DNA of 64,000 nucleotides from CAG-390 sp045636385 (GTDB lineage Bacteria; Bacillota; Clostridia; Oscillospirales; CAG-272): positions 31,134 to 95,133 of the forward strand of contig JAZTXK010000068.1 of assembly GCA_045636385.1 (NCBI GenBank), read 5' to 3'. Positions within the stretch are counted from its first letter, which is position 1. Every line of letters starts with the position of its first letter. The notes beneath the pieces were generated by a model. That model made no database searches and was not told the DNA's origin. It saw only the letters and a list, made by a program, of their open reading frames with translations. Below are positions 24,397 to 33,183 of the stretch, piece after piece. Position numbers and translations under genes: made by a program.

Positions 24397-26118
24397 TTAT
24401 TTCTTCTTTTTCAATATTGATAGGATGGCTACCCCTACTCCGATCACCACAGCCGCCGCGGCTATAGCAATCGGCAGAAGTGAAGACGTTTTTTCCTCCA
24501 TGCCGTTATCGGATGGTTCTGTTTGATCCGCGATCTGTTCGCTCGTAGTTTCGGCGGGAGCTTCGGTTTCCGTGACTTCGGCGATCGTTGTTTCTGTTGC
24601 CGTTACTTCGGACTCAGGGAATATCGGCTCGCCCATTTCGGCGTTTTGTGCACTTGAGTCACAGAACACCGTGTATACGCGCCCTTCGCCGCCGGATGTG
24701 TAAAGACGAATGAGCACGGGGAGCTTCGACGGGTCAATCTCGCCCTCGTATTTCAGATATAAATAACCGCTTTTGCGCGCGCCGAGCAGGTTGCTCTTTT
24801 TAAACGTGACGTTCGAGCCGCTCGAGGATACTGTGACCGTTGCGTTCTCGGCGATACCGGCGCCGATTGCGGCATCTGTTAATTTGATCCCGCTCTTGGC
24901 TTCTATGCGCACTTGAGTGTAAGCGGCAGAGCCCAGCGTATTATCGAGCTTTACGGTAATAGTTTTGCTTTCCGCATCGTAGGTTGCCTTCGCGTATTCA
25001 TAGGTTCCCGAACGGAAAAATACCGTTCCGAGCATTCCGTCGCCGTATTTGGTGTCCTTCATAAGAGCGCGGATATTTTCCATTTCGGTCATAATGCGCG
25101 AAGAAGTTACGGAGTCAAAGACCTGAATGCCCATAACTACCTTGTTGCCCTTGTCGATGGAGTTCTTGGCGAGGGTGACTACCCAGTTGTCCGCTTTGCC
25201 GTAATTGGTGGAATATGCCATCGGGCAGATATAATCGTAAAGTTCTGCGGCAATATCGTAATTCTGACCGTAATGAAGGTCGGCGTAGGACGCTTCGTAT
25301 GCGCCCTCGGGCATGGTTGCGGCACTGAATACGAGATTAGGATTTACCGATTTTGCGGAATTGATTATATGAGCGGCGAGCTCCTTGATATTATTTCTGC
25401 GGTACTGCGCGATGATGAGGGCGTCGGGATCGTTATTCTTATAGGCGCTGAAAATATAATTCGAATTAGCTGTTCTGCCGTGATATCCCCAGGTGGTCTC
25501 GACAAGCTCCTTTACGCGATCGATATTCGCACCCATAGCGGCAAGGTTTTCGAAATCCTGCTCGCTCCAGCCGTTTGCGTTGTGGTTGTATCGGATGTAG
25601 TCGAGGTGGATGCCGTCAATATCGTACTGCGCAAGCTCCTTTGCAACGTTGCCGATATACTCGCGGTAGCCCGCGTCATAAGGAGTGATGAAATTGTTAT
25701 CCCGAGCGCGGATGTAATGCCACATTCCCGCCTCCGGGTGATTGCTTTTGTAGGTCTCGTCCTCAACAACGCAGATCCAGGCGTGAACGCGGATCCCGCG
25801 TTTATGTGCGGCATCGATAGTTTCCTGCAAAACGTCTCGGCTTGCTCGCGTGAGAAGATTTTTATATTGAGTTTTGAGGTAACCGAGCCTTCCGCCCGTG
25901 CCCTTGACGAGAAGATAAACGTCGGTTATGCCCTCCGCGGCGCATCGCGACATCATTATCTCCGCACCGTCCGCACCGAGATCGGCTACGGTGCTTCCCC
26001 AAAGCCATTTTCCGACTATTGCGGAGCCTTCGCCGCTCTCTGCGGCTACGGGCATTGATGAGAACAGCGGAATGAGCATTATCGGACAGATCAAAGCAGA
26101 TAATATTTTTTTCAACAT
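24397..26118 (-). CDS. Surface GHL10-type putative glycosyl hydrolase with C-terminal membrane anchor
   Basis: 573-residue exported protein. Signal peptide to about residue 26 (VAAES). Residues about 36-380 match the glycosyl-hydrolase-like family GHL10: GKWLWGSTV, GITDVYLLVKG, GIRVHAWICVVED, YDIDGIHLDYIRY (the acidic catalytic-strand motif) and YDYICPMAYSTNYGKADNWV. A beta domain follows, then a Thr/Glu-rich stalk (about 500-540) and a membrane helix ending KKKK. It probably cuts or binds a polysaccharide, perhaps peptidoglycan-related, at the cell surface. GGAGG precedes the start. Confidence 0.8.
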   Translation of the reverse strand: MLKKILSALICPIMLIPLFSSMPVAAESGEGSAIVGKWLWGSTVADLGADGAEIMMSRCAAEGITDVYLLVKGTGGRLGYLKTQYKNLLTRASRDVLQETIDAAHKRGIRVHAWICVVEDETYKSNHPEAGMWHYIRARDNNFITPYDAGYREYIGNVAKELAQYDIDGIHLDYIRYNHNANGWSEQDFENLAAMGANIDRVKELVETTWGYHGRTANSNYIFSAYKNNDPDALIIAQYRRNNIKELAAHIINSAKSVNPNLVFSAATMPEGAYEASYADLHYGQNYDIAAELYDYICPMAYSTNYGKADNWVVTLAKNSIDKGNKVVMGIQVFDSVTSSRIMTEMENIRALMKDTKYGDGMLGTVFFRSGTYEYAKATYDAESKTITVKLDNTLGSAAYTQVRIEAKSGIKLTDAAIGAGIAENATVTVSSSGSNVTFKKSNLLGARKSGYLYLKYEGEIDPSKLPVLIRLYTSGGEGRVYTVFCDSSAQNAEMGEPIFPESEVTATETTIAEVTETEAPAETTSEQIADQTEPSDNGMEEKTSSLLPIAIAAAAVVIGVGVAILSILKKKK

Positions 26119-26151
26119 AGGATATTCCTCCCGAATAATGTTTTATAAGTT

Positions 26152-26180
26152 ATTATAACCTTTTTCTGCAGAATTGTCAA
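26152..26180 (-). promoter_or_regulatory. Sigma-A promoter of the GHL10-type gene
   Basis: On the minus strand TTGACA, 17 bases, TATAAT, 34 bases before the start. Confidence 0.85.
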
Positions 26181-26249
26181 GAGATTAAAAGCAATGAATT
26201 ACATTATTGATCAAACGACCTCTTTTAATGCAAAATTTACACCAAACTA

Positions 26250-26278
26250 TTGAAAATTCGTGTGAAATATGGTATCAT
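26250..26278 (+). promoter_or_regulatory. Sigma-A promoter of the SGNH-pfp-DUF4886-SDR operon
   Basis: TTGAAA, 17 bases, TATCAT, 38 bases before the start at 26317; divergent from the promoter at 26152. Confidence 0.75.
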
Positions 26279-26316
26279 ATAATACGTTATTATTTAAATG
26301 AAGAAAGGTAATACTA

Positions 26317-27345
26317 ATGAAAAAGATACTCACGATTATTATAGCCGCGGCGATGATCGCCGCACTTGTGATCTCTCCCGCTTGGGCGGCGGAGAATAAG
26401 TATGAATTCATGCTCGCTCTCGGCGATTCGATCACCACTGGCTACGGACTTGACGGCGAAGCGCCCTATGATTGCGAGTCCTACGCGAATATCGCTGCAG
26501 AAGCTCTCGGACTTGATGCAAAGAGCACTTACGTAAACCGCGCCGTTGACGGTGCAACGAGTAAGGATCTTCTCACCCTCCTTCCCGAGCTTGAAAACTA
26601 TCTCGGATATTCCGATCTCGTTGTCGTAACGATTGGCGGAAACGACCTTCTCGAGTCGATTTCGATCGTAGCGTCCGCCATTGCGGGCAAGAGCGTGACC
26701 GGACTTTCCGCGTCGATCGACGTTCTCACCGCGGCAAGCCCCGATAAGTTTGCGGCACTTTCAAGCAACACGAGCTTCCAGACCAAGATAGGCGCGGTCC
26801 TCGCCTCTTACGCATCTAATCTTGCGGCGTCGGCAAAGATCATCAAGGAAAATGCTCCCACCGCGCGCGTGATCTTCCTCAAGCAGTATAATCCCCTCAA
26901 GAACGTCCCCGGCTTTGAAAGCTTCGGCGACTTCGCGGACACCCTCTTTATGAGCATCAACTCCTCGATCGACACCGTTTGCGCGGCGTACGGCTTCGAG
27001 GCTCTCGACGTTCCCTCTGTCATTGACGTAAATGCGGCAACGCTCACCAATATGCTCAACTACGATATCCACCCCAACGCTGACGGTCACAAGGCTATCG
27101 CAGGTCTTCTGACCGAGCACCTGAGCACAGTTCCCTTTACTCCCGAAACCGAGCCCGAAACCGAGCCTGAGACCGAACCCGAAACAGAGCCCGTCACCGA
27201 GCCTGTCACCGAGGCGGAGACCACTACCGCACCCGAGACCGACGGTCAGCTTGAGGCTCCCGGATGCTTTTCGTCCGTAAGCTCTGCGGCGGTTATCCTC
27301 GCGGCGGTCGGCGCGTTTACAGTACTTAAAAAGAAAGAAAATTAA
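26317..27345 (+). CDS. Exported SGNH/GDSL hydrolase with TEPE stalk and C-terminal anchor
   Basis: 342 residues. Signal peptide ends near AWAA (25). SGNH blocks: LALGDSITTGYG (Ser38), VNRAVDGATS, VVVTIGGNDL and DIHPNADGHK (Asp/His). Probably a surface esterase. Residues about 272-310 form a repetitive Glu-Pro-Thr stalk (ETEPETEPETEP), then PGCFSS, a hydrophobic helix and KKKEN. The same Gly-Cys-helix-Lys ending occurs in two other exported proteins here. It is first in an operon with pfp 21 bases downstream, an odd partner for a surface enzyme. Confidence 0.85.
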   Translation: MKKILTIIIAAAMIAALVISPAWAAENKYEFMLALGDSITTGYGLDGEAPYDCESYANIAAEALGLDAKSTYVNRAVDGATSKDLLTLLPELENYLGYSDLVVVTIGGNDLLESISIVASAIAGKSVTGLSASIDVLTAASPDKFAALSSNTSFQTKIGAVLASYASNLAASAKIIKENAPTARVIFLKQYNPLKNVPGFESFGDFADTLFMSINSSIDTVCAAYGFEALDVPSVIDVNAATLTNMLNYDIHPNADGHKAIAGLLTEHLSTVPFTPETEPETEPETEPETEPVTEPVTEAETTTAPETDGQLEAPGCFSSVSSAAVILAAVGAFTVLKKKEN

Positions 27346-27366
27346 TCAGATATAGGAGAAATGACA

Positions 27367-28614
27367 ATGGCTATTCTTTACGGAAACGCTGTCGTAGGTC
27401 AGTCCGGCGGACCTACTGCGGCTATCAATGCAACACTTGCCGGTGTAATCAGAGGTTATCTCGACAAGGACTCCCACGGCGGCGCGATCGGCACTCTTTA
27501 CGGTATGCGCAACGGCGTTGAGGGACTTCTCCGCGAGGATCTCGTCGATCTCGGCGCGATTTTCGCAAAGGACGAGGACATCACCCGTCTCGAGCACACC
27601 CCCGCTGCTGCTCTCGGCTCTTGCCGTAAAAAGCTCCCCAAGAAGGGTGAAGAGGGCGGAGAAGAGGTTTACGCCCGCCTGCTTGAGATCTTCAAGAAGT
27701 ACAACATCCGCTATTTCTTCTATATCGGCGGCAACGATTCTATGGATACCGTAGCAAAGCTTTCCGAGTACACCAAGGGTCACGAATACGAGATGCGCAT
27801 CATCGGCGTTCCGAAGACCATCGACAACGACCTCGTCGGCACAGACCACACCCCCGGATTCCCCTCCGCGGCCAAGTACATCGCCGTAACCATGCAGGAG
27901 ATCATCCGCGACTGCGCGGTTTACACCACCAAGGCTGTCACCATCGTTGAGATCATGGGACGTGACTCGGGCTGGCTGACCACCGCTTCCGCTATCGGAA
28001 GAGTTGTAAACGGCGTTGCGCCCGATTACGTTTATCTCCCCGAGCGCACCTTCAGCATGGAGCAGTTCTTTGCCGACGTTCGCGCGGCACTTGAGAAGCA
28101 CCCCAACGTAGTTATCGCGGTTTCCGAGGGTGTTCGCTTCGCTGACGGCAGATACGTCTGCGAGGGCATCGGCGTTGAATCCACCGACGCTTTCGGTCAC
28201 AAGCAGCTTTCGGGTACCGGTAAGGCACTTGAGCTTGCGGTTAAGGCAGAGATCGGATGCAAGGTACGTTCGATCGAGCTCAACCTCCCCCAGAGATGTG
28301 CCGCACACATCGCGTCCGTTCAGGACCTCACCGAGTCTGTTTCGGTAGGTCGTGAAGCGGTTAAGGCAGCGGCAGAGGGACTTTCACGCGAGATGATGCT
28401 CATCCTTCGCGGCGAGGGCGAGGAATATTCCTACACCATCGGTCACTCCGACGTTTCCGAGATCGCAAACAAGATCAAGGTCGTTGACGATAAATTCATC
28501 AACGAGGCGGGCAACGACGTCACCGACGAGTGCTGCCGTTATCTCCTCCCCCTCATCAAGGGCGAGGCAAGCCCCAAGTTTATCCAGGGCATTCCCGATT
28601 ACGTAATTATCTGA
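27367..28614 (+). CDS. pfp: Diphosphate--fructose-6-phosphate 1-phosphotransferase (PPi-PFK)
   Basis: 415-residue phosphofructokinase that uses pyrophosphate, reversible in glycolysis. Diagnostic residues: GGNDS (121-125, Asp in place of the ATP-type Gly) and PKTIDND (149-155, Lys in place of Gly), plus GQSGGPTAAIN at the N-terminus and MGRDSGWL. The length fits the clade II/short PPi-PFKs. The start at 27367 is chosen because AGGAGA is properly spaced to it; the ATG at 27361 is too close. It lies in an operon with SGNH, DUF4886 and SDR genes. The ATP-type pfkA is 9 kb away. Confidence 0.92.
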   Translation: MAILYGNAVVGQSGGPTAAINATLAGVIRGYLDKDSHGGAIGTLYGMRNGVEGLLREDLVDLGAIFAKDEDITRLEHTPAAALGSCRKKLPKKGEEGGEEVYARLLEIFKKYNIRYFFYIGGNDSMDTVAKLSEYTKGHEYEMRIIGVPKTIDNDLVGTDHTPGFPSAAKYIAVTMQEIIRDCAVYTTKAVTIVEIMGRDSGWLTTASAIGRVVNGVAPDYVYLPERTFSMEQFFADVRAALEKHPNVVIAVSEGVRFADGRYVCEGIGVESTDAFGHKQLSGTGKALELAVKAEIGCKVRSIELNLPQRCAAHIASVQDLTESVSVGREAVKAAAEGLSREMMLILRGEGEEYSYTIGHSDVSEIANKIKVVDDKFINEAGNDVTDECCRYLLPLIKGEASPKFIQGIPDYVII

Positions 28615-28625
28615 GGTAATCTGAT

Positions 28626-29399
28626 ATGAAAATACTTTTTATTGCTAACAGCTTCGGCGAGGATACTACCCGCTACCTTCACGGCATCGCGCGTGCCGAC
28701 GGCAAGAATTGGAAGGTCGCAAACCTTTATATCGGCGGTTGCTCGCTCTATCGCCACTACCGCAATATGCTTTCGGGCGAGGCGGCTTACGAATACCAGA
28801 TCAACGGCCACAAGACCGGCATTATGGTATCGCTCCAGCAGGCTCTTCTCTCCGACGAATGGGATGTAGTCGCAACACAGCAGTGCAGTCCCGAAAGCGG
28901 CGAGGAAAAGAGCTACGAGCCCTTTGCAACCGAGCTTGCAGCTTTCGTGCGCACCTACGCACCCAAGGCGAAGTTCTACGTTCACCAAACCTGGACCTTC
29001 GAGACCGACGCTCCCCGCTTCAAGCTCACTTCTTACACCAACCCCGCCGATATGATCGAGGCGATCAAGGATTGCTATGTTAAGATGGCAAAGAACACCT
29101 GCGCTTGGGGAATCATTCCCAACGGCGAGGTTATGTATAAGCTCTGGCAGGAAAAAGCAAACTACGGTATTGAGGCTGTTCACCGCGACGGCTTCCACGC
29201 TCATAAGGGCGTTGGCAGATACCTCCTTGCGCTCAACGTATACGCAACCATTTCGGGCAGAGATATCAGCGAAAACAGCTTCTCTGATTTCGATGAGGAA
29301 GTAACTCCCGAGGCGGCTGCTGCCGCTCGCGCGATCGTCTCCGAGATCAGCGCAAAGTACCGCGAGCTCAATAAGGAATACGCTAAAGAGGCATACTGA
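28626..29399 (+). CDS. DUF4886 family SGNH-like protein
   Basis: 257 residues, cytoplasmic. The start MKILFIANSFGEDTTRYL and the block IGGCSLYRH, followed by VVATQQCSPESG and a late DGFHAHKGVGRYL (Asp/His-like), match DUF4886, an SGNH-related family in which NSF/NSY replaces GDS. Enzyme function is unknown, perhaps an esterase. It lies 11 bases after pfp, and its stop codon overlaps the next start (TGATG), so translation is coupled. Confidence 0.78.
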   Translation: MKILFIANSFGEDTTRYLHGIARADGKNWKVANLYIGGCSLYRHYRNMLSGEAAYEYQINGHKTGIMVSLQQALLSDEWDVVATQQCSPESGEEKSYEPFATELAAFVRTYAPKAKFYVHQTWTFETDAPRFKLTSYTNPADMIEAIKDCYVKMAKNTCAWGIIPNGEVMYKLWQEKANYGIEAVHRDGFHAHKGVGRYLLALNVYATISGRDISENSFSDFDEEVTPEAAAAARAIVSEISAKYRELNKEYAKEAY

Positions 29400-30175
29400 T
29401 GGATAAGAAGAAAATTGCCGTTATAACCGGCGCGTCGTCTGGAATGGGCAGAGAGTTTGCCCTCCGCATCGACGGCGAGGAAAAGTTTGACGAAATATGG
29501 CTCATCGCGCGCCGCGCCGAAAGACTTGAGGAGATCGCAAAGTCCTGTAAGAACAAGGCAAGAGCAATTTCGATGGATCTTACGAAATCCGAGGCGTGGG
29601 ATGAATACAAGTCGATGCTCGAATCCGAGTGTGTGGACGTTGCAGTTCTTGTAAACGCGGCTGGTTTTGGTCATTTCAAGGGATTCCTTGATATGGACCT
29701 CGAGCGTCAGCTTGCAATGATCGACCTCAACGATAAGGCTCTCGTCGCTATGACCTACCACACTTTCGCGCATATGTCCGAGGGCGGCAGAATCTATCAG
29801 CTCGGCTCGCTTTCATCCTTCCAGCCCGTTCCGTTCATCAACGTTTACGGTGCTACAAAGGCGTTCGTGCTCTCCTTCAGCCGTGCGCTGAACCGTGAGC
29901 TGGGGAGCGCGGGCAGAGGCATCCGCGTAATGGCGGTTTGCCCCGGCTGGGTACTCACCGAGTTCTTTGATACCGCCGTGCACGACGATACGATCAGCTA
30001 TTATAACAGATATTACACCTCCGAGCAGGTCATCACCCGTGCTCTGCGCGATATGAAGAAGGGAAAAGACGTTTCCGTCTGCGGGTTCCCCGTACGCGCA
30101 CAGGTCTTCGGAGTCAAGCTCCTGCCGCACAAAGCGGTTATGAATATCTGGTGCAAACAGCAGAAGAAAAAGTAA
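29399..30175 (+). CDS. Short-chain dehydrogenase/reductase (SDR)
   Basis: 258-residue NAD(P)-dependent oxidoreductase. Cofactor motif TGASSGMGREFA near the N-terminus, NAAGFG, and the active-site YGATK motif (Tyr and Lys) after LGSLSSFQPVPFINV. It ends in a basic KQQKKK tail. The Arg-Arg after the second strand suggests a preference for NADP. The substrate is unknown. Last gene of the operon, one-base overlap with the DUF4886 gene, followed by a strong terminator. Confidence 0.85.
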   Translation: MDKKKIAVITGASSGMGREFALRIDGEEKFDEIWLIARRAERLEEIAKSCKNKARAISMDLTKSEAWDEYKSMLESECVDVAVLVNAAGFGHFKGFLDMDLERQLAMIDLNDKALVAMTYHTFAHMSEGGRIYQLGSLSSFQPVPFINVYGATKAFVLSFSRALNRELGSAGRGIRVMAVCPGWVLTEFFDTAVHDDTISYYNRYYTSEQVITRALRDMKKGKDVSVCGFPVRAQVFGVKLLPHKAVMNIWCKQQKKK

Positions 30176-30180
30176 ATATA

Positions 30181-30218
30181 AAAATGAGATGTCCGCGGAC
30201 ATCTCATTTTTGTTTATG
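30181..30218 (+). terminator. Terminator of the SGNH-pfp operon
   Basis: AAAATGAGATGTCC with GGACATCTCATTTT, two-base centre, then TGTTT; directly after the SDR stop codon. Confidence 0.85.
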
Positions 30219-30268
30219 AATAATTACGCCCCTTTTCCAAATACTAAATAAAAAAGGAGTGTAAGTTA

Positions 30269-31582
30269 ATGATACAAAATAAACCGATAATCGAAAAAGT
30301 AATGGGGCGCGAGGTGATCGATTCGCGCGGAAATCCGACGGTCGAGGCGACGGTGCTTTGCCGCGACGGAAGCGTTGGGCGCGCAAGCGTGCCGTCGGGT
30401 GCATCGACGGGCATCTACGAGGCGCACGAGAAGCGCGACGGAGATATGGGGCGTTACGGTGGTAAAGGCGTGAAAGATGCAGTCGAGATGATAAGGGAAG
30501 AGATCTCGCCCGCGCTTGCCGGTGTTAACGCGACCAAGCAGTTTGAGGTCGACAGAATAATGCGCGGCATCGACGGTACGGACGAGAAAAAGAGGCTCGG
30601 CGCGAACGCGATTCTTGCCGTGTCGCTTGCCACTATGCGTGCTGCGGCTTCGTCCTTCTCGCAATGCCCTTGGCAATATCTCGGCGGCGCAAAGGCAAAC
30701 CGTCTGCCCGTGCCGATGTTCAACATCCTCAACGGCGGCGCACACGCGTCGAATAACGTCGATATTCAGGAATTTATGATAATGCCCGTCGGCGCACCGA
30801 GCTTTGCCGAGGCTTTGCGCGCGGGGTGCGAGATATATCATACTCTCGGCTCGATTCTCAAAAAGGAAGGACTTTCAACCGCCGTCGGTGACGAGGGCGG
30901 ATACGCGCCGAACCTCGAGAGTGATACGGCGGCGCTCGATCTCATCTGCCGTGCCGTGACCGATGCGGGATACAGCCTTGACGAGGTCAAGATAGCGCTC
31001 GACGTGGCGGCAAGCGAGTGGTATTCCGAATCCGAGGGACTTTACAGATGCCCGAAGAGCGGAAAAAGCTACGACACCGAGTCGCTCATCGCGCTTTGGG
31101 AGTCGCTTTCGGCGCGTTATCCGATCTATTCGATCGAGGACGGACTCGATCAGCGCGATTTTGTAGGATGGTCAAAGATGACGGAACGCCTCGGCTCGAA
31201 GATAATGCTCGTCGGCGACGACTTTTTCGTCACAAATCCCGAAAGAGTCAAGCGCGGAATCGAAGAAGGTGCGGCAAACGCGGTGCTCGTCAAGCCGAAT
31301 CAGATCGGCACACTTTCGGAAACCATCCGCGTCTGCGAAATGGCGGCGGCATCGGGATATATGACGATAATGTCCCACCGTTCGGGCGAAACCGAGGATT
31401 CGACCCTCGCCGACCTCGCCGTCGCGCTCGCCGCACCCTTCATCAAATCCGGCGCGCCCTGCCGAAGCGAAAGACTTGCGAAATATAACCGCCTGCTCAC
31501 CATCGAATCCTGCCTCGGAGCGGCGGCGAAGTACGGCACGGCGAGGGTGAAGATGAATCCTAAGGGAGCGGTGAAGGCGTGA
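30269..31582 (+). CDS. eno: Enolase (phosphopyruvate hydratase)
   Basis: Converts 2-phosphoglycerate to phosphoenolpyruvate in glycolysis. 437 residues, full length. Motifs: REVIDSRGNPTVEATV, VPSGASTGIYEAHE, NGGAHASNNVDIQEFMI, GDEGGYAPN, the metal ligands around ALDVAASEW and SIEDGLDQRDF, the catalytic Lys in VLVKPNQIGTL, and MSHRSGETEDSTLADLAV. AAAGGAGTG precedes the start. No clear promoter of its own was found. Confidence 0.97.
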   Translation: MIQNKPIIEKVMGREVIDSRGNPTVEATVLCRDGSVGRASVPSGASTGIYEAHEKRDGDMGRYGGKGVKDAVEMIREEISPALAGVNATKQFEVDRIMRGIDGTDEKKRLGANAILAVSLATMRAAASSFSQCPWQYLGGAKANRLPVPMFNILNGGAHASNNVDIQEFMIMPVGAPSFAEALRAGCEIYHTLGSILKKEGLSTAVGDEGGYAPNLESDTAALDLICRAVTDAGYSLDEVKIALDVAASEWYSESEGLYRCPKSGKSYDTESLIALWESLSARYPIYSIEDGLDQRDFVGWSKMTERLGSKIMLVGDDFFVTNPERVKRGIEEGAANAVLVKPNQIGTLSETIRVCEMAAASGYMTIMSHRSGETEDSTLADLAVALAAPFIKSGAPCRSERLAKYNRLLTIESCLGAAAKYGTARVKMNPKGAVKA

Positions 31583-31650
31583 GTGCAGAGTTCAGAGTTC
31601 AGAGTGCAGAGTTAAGGTAAATTTCCGTCGCTGCGCTCGGAAATTGAATT
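31583..31650 (+). repeat. Heptad array plus AATTTCCG hairpin
   Basis: Directly after the eno stop codon: five units with 7-base period (GTGCAGA, GTTCAGA, GTTCAGA, GTGCAGA, GTTAAGG), then AATTTCCG-TCGCTGCGCT-CGGAAATT. The same two-part arrangement with different heptads is at 37021-37092. Confidence 0.65.
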
Positions 31651-31658
31651 AATAAAAA

Positions 31659-31697
31659 ATCCGAAGATTTCGAATTGAAGTCTTCGGATTTATTATT
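31659..31697 (+). terminator. Terminator between eno and the XRE regulator gene
   Basis: AATCCGAAGA, 12-base loop, TCTTCGGATT, TATTATT. It overlaps the stop end of the convergent XRE gene and may serve both. Confidence 0.75.
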
Positions 31698-32184
31698 CTA
31701 CTATAAATTTCGCCTTTGCTTTGCCGTCGCTGCATTCGAAAAGAATACCTGTTTGTCCGGTTTCGGCTATTCCTACAACAATATTGATTACGGAGGCAAA
31801 ATCTACATTTTTAAAAGCGGCTTTGCAATCGTTCAGCGTTATCGGATCTAAACCTTTTTCAACTGCTTTCCGTACCGCAGACATACGAAGATTCATCTTC
31901 GAATATTCAACACCGTCATATTCAAAGAGAATGGTGAATGTTTTGACGTCAAGTCCCGAGAAATCGCAAGTATCGGAATAATATCTTTTACCTCTTATAA
32001 TTTCGTCAATACTGACATCGAGGTTATCCGAGAGCGCTGGCAGAAGTGAAATGTCGGGACATGAGAGGTCATTTTCCCATTTGCTTACCGCTTGCGGGGA
32101 AACGCCGAGCATTTCGGCAAGCTCGTCCTGCTTGAGGTTTTTCTTCTTGCGGTATTCCGAAATTCTTTTTCCGATAGTGTTCAT
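31693..32184 (-). CDS. XRE-family transcriptional regulator
   Basis: 163 residues. The N-terminal Cro/C1-type helix-turn-helix is at about 5-60 (ISEYRKKKNLKQDELAEMLGVSPQAVSKWENDLSCPD). The C-terminal roughly 85 residues are a beta-alpha domain I do not recognise, with TILFEYDGVEYS and TGILFECSDGKAKAKF; it might sense a ligand. AAAGGAG precedes the start. A 13-bp perfect inverted repeat about 90 bases upstream of its start (32274-32312) could be its operator, which is inference. No neighbour points to a regulon. Confidence 0.85.
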   Translation of the reverse strand: MNTIGKRISEYRKKKNLKQDELAEMLGVSPQAVSKWENDLSCPDISLLPALSDNLDVSIDEIIRGKRYYSDTCDFSGLDVKTFTILFEYDGVEYSKMNLRMSAVRKAVEKGLDPITLNDCKAAFKNVDFASVINIVVGIAETGQTGILFECSDGKAKAKFIVE

Positions 32185-32273
32185 TCGTCTGAACTCCTTT
32201 CTTTTTCTGCCACAATTATATCATTTGCGAGGCGAAAAATGAAGATATCAAAGGTTGTTTTGTGCCAAAATCG

Positions 32274-32312
32274 AACAACCGTAAGTGGATTTTTGCTCAA
32301 CTTACGGTTGTT
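32274..32312. promoter_or_regulatory. 13-bp perfect inverted repeat upstream of the XRE gene
   Basis: AACAACCGTAAGT and its exact complement ACTTACGGTTGTT, 13 bases apart. It could be an operator or an RNA stem; no promoter boxes are clear nearby. Confidence 0.5.
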
Positions 32313-32368
32313 TGGGTAAAAATGTACTGTTTTATGCTCGATAGGAGCACAAATTTAATTATCAACTG

Positions 32369-32548
32369 TGGGGGACATATACAATACTTCCCTACATTCC
32401 GGAAGTATTGTATATGCCCAAAATCACGAAGCGGAGCTTCGTGATTTTGAAGCGGGATTGGCGAAGGCTGAAGCCTTCGCATTGAAATGAGGCGCCGCCT
32501 CAAACTCCGCCACCTTTTGAAAAAGGTGGACGAAAACTTTCCGCTTTT
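32369..32548 (+). repeat. Family II multi-hairpin element, copy c
   Basis: Five stems in order: CATATACAATACTTCC arm (32376-32416, 16 bp perfect), AAAATCACGAAGC-GGA-GCTTCGTGATTTT, GCGAAGGCT-GA-AGCCTTCGC, GAGGC-GCC-GCCTC and CCACCTTTT-GAA-AAAGGTGG, then ACGAAAACTTTCCGC. The copy at 51.7-51.9 kb has the same five stems, with changed but still paired arms. Confidence 0.75.
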
Positions 32549-33175
32549 TTATTTTTCCGGATCCAAATAACTCCAATATGCCGCAAGATAATTGACGCCC
32601 GACCAGACGGTGAAGACGGTCATGAGCGCACAGAGGATAACTGTCGCGGGGGGATAGGTATTGAAAAAGTCGGGAAGGTCGGTTCCGCTTTTTTCGATGG
32701 TGGAATAGATCACGGGCTCGAGAAGAAGCACGATGATTGCGGACATCTGCGTTACCGTTTTGACCTTGCCGAGCCAGTTTGCCGCGATGACTACGCCCGA
32801 GGACGAGCTTACGACAAGTCTGATCGAGGTCACGGCGAATTCGCGGAAGATGACCACGAGGACTGCCCAGAAGAGCCAGGTCTTCATCTGCTCGTAGCGG
32901 TAAAGGATGGCAAGCAGGCTTCCGAGAACGAGGAATTTGTCGGCAAGAGGATCCATAAACTTACCGAAATCGGTGATCAGATTATATTTCCTTGCAAGCT
33001 TGCCGTCGATCGCGTCGGTGATCGACGCGGCGGCGAAGATGACGAGAGCGATTATGGCGGTCAGGTTAGGGTCGAGCCACGTCTCGGGGATGAGGATGGC
33101 GGCGATGCAGACGGGAACCATAAACATTCGCATAACTGTCAGCTTATTCGGAAGATTCATCTTTGATTTTGCCAT
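32549..33175 (-). CDS. pgsA: CDP-diacylglycerol--glycerol-3-phosphate 3-phosphatidyltransferase
   Basis: Makes phosphatidylglycerol phosphate in the membrane. 208 residues. The CDP-alcohol phosphatidyltransferase signature is present as DAIDGKLARKYNLITDFGKFMDPLADK (DG...AR...G...D...D), with four or five membrane helices and the typical start LPNKLTVMRMFMVP. The start at 33175 is chosen (GAGG upstream); the in-frame GTG at 33187 lies within the rimO end. The rimO stop and this start are nine bases apart, and trpS-rimO-pgsA form an operon. Confidence 0.93.
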   Translation of the reverse strand: MAKSKMNLPNKLTVMRMFMVPVCIAAILIPETWLDPNLTAIIALVIFAAASITDAIDGKLARKYNLITDFGKFMDPLADKFLVLGSLLAILYRYEQMKTWLFWAVLVVIFREFAVTSIRLVVSSSSGVVIAANWLGKVKTVTQMSAIIVLLLEPVIYSTIEKSGTDLPDFFNTYPPATVILCALMTVFTVWSGVNYLAAYWSYLDPEK

Positions 33176-33183
33176 TTTTCGCC

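Noticed and set aside
27120..27230. GAGCCCGAAACC-like tandem DNA as a possible microsatellite or CRISPR-like array
   Set aside because: It encodes the Glu-Pro-Thr stalk of the SGNH surface protein; period six, no spacers.
32185..32548. Small coding genes in the gap upstream of the XRE gene
   Set aside because: Short frames there overlap inverted repeats and lack ribosome sites and codon bias.
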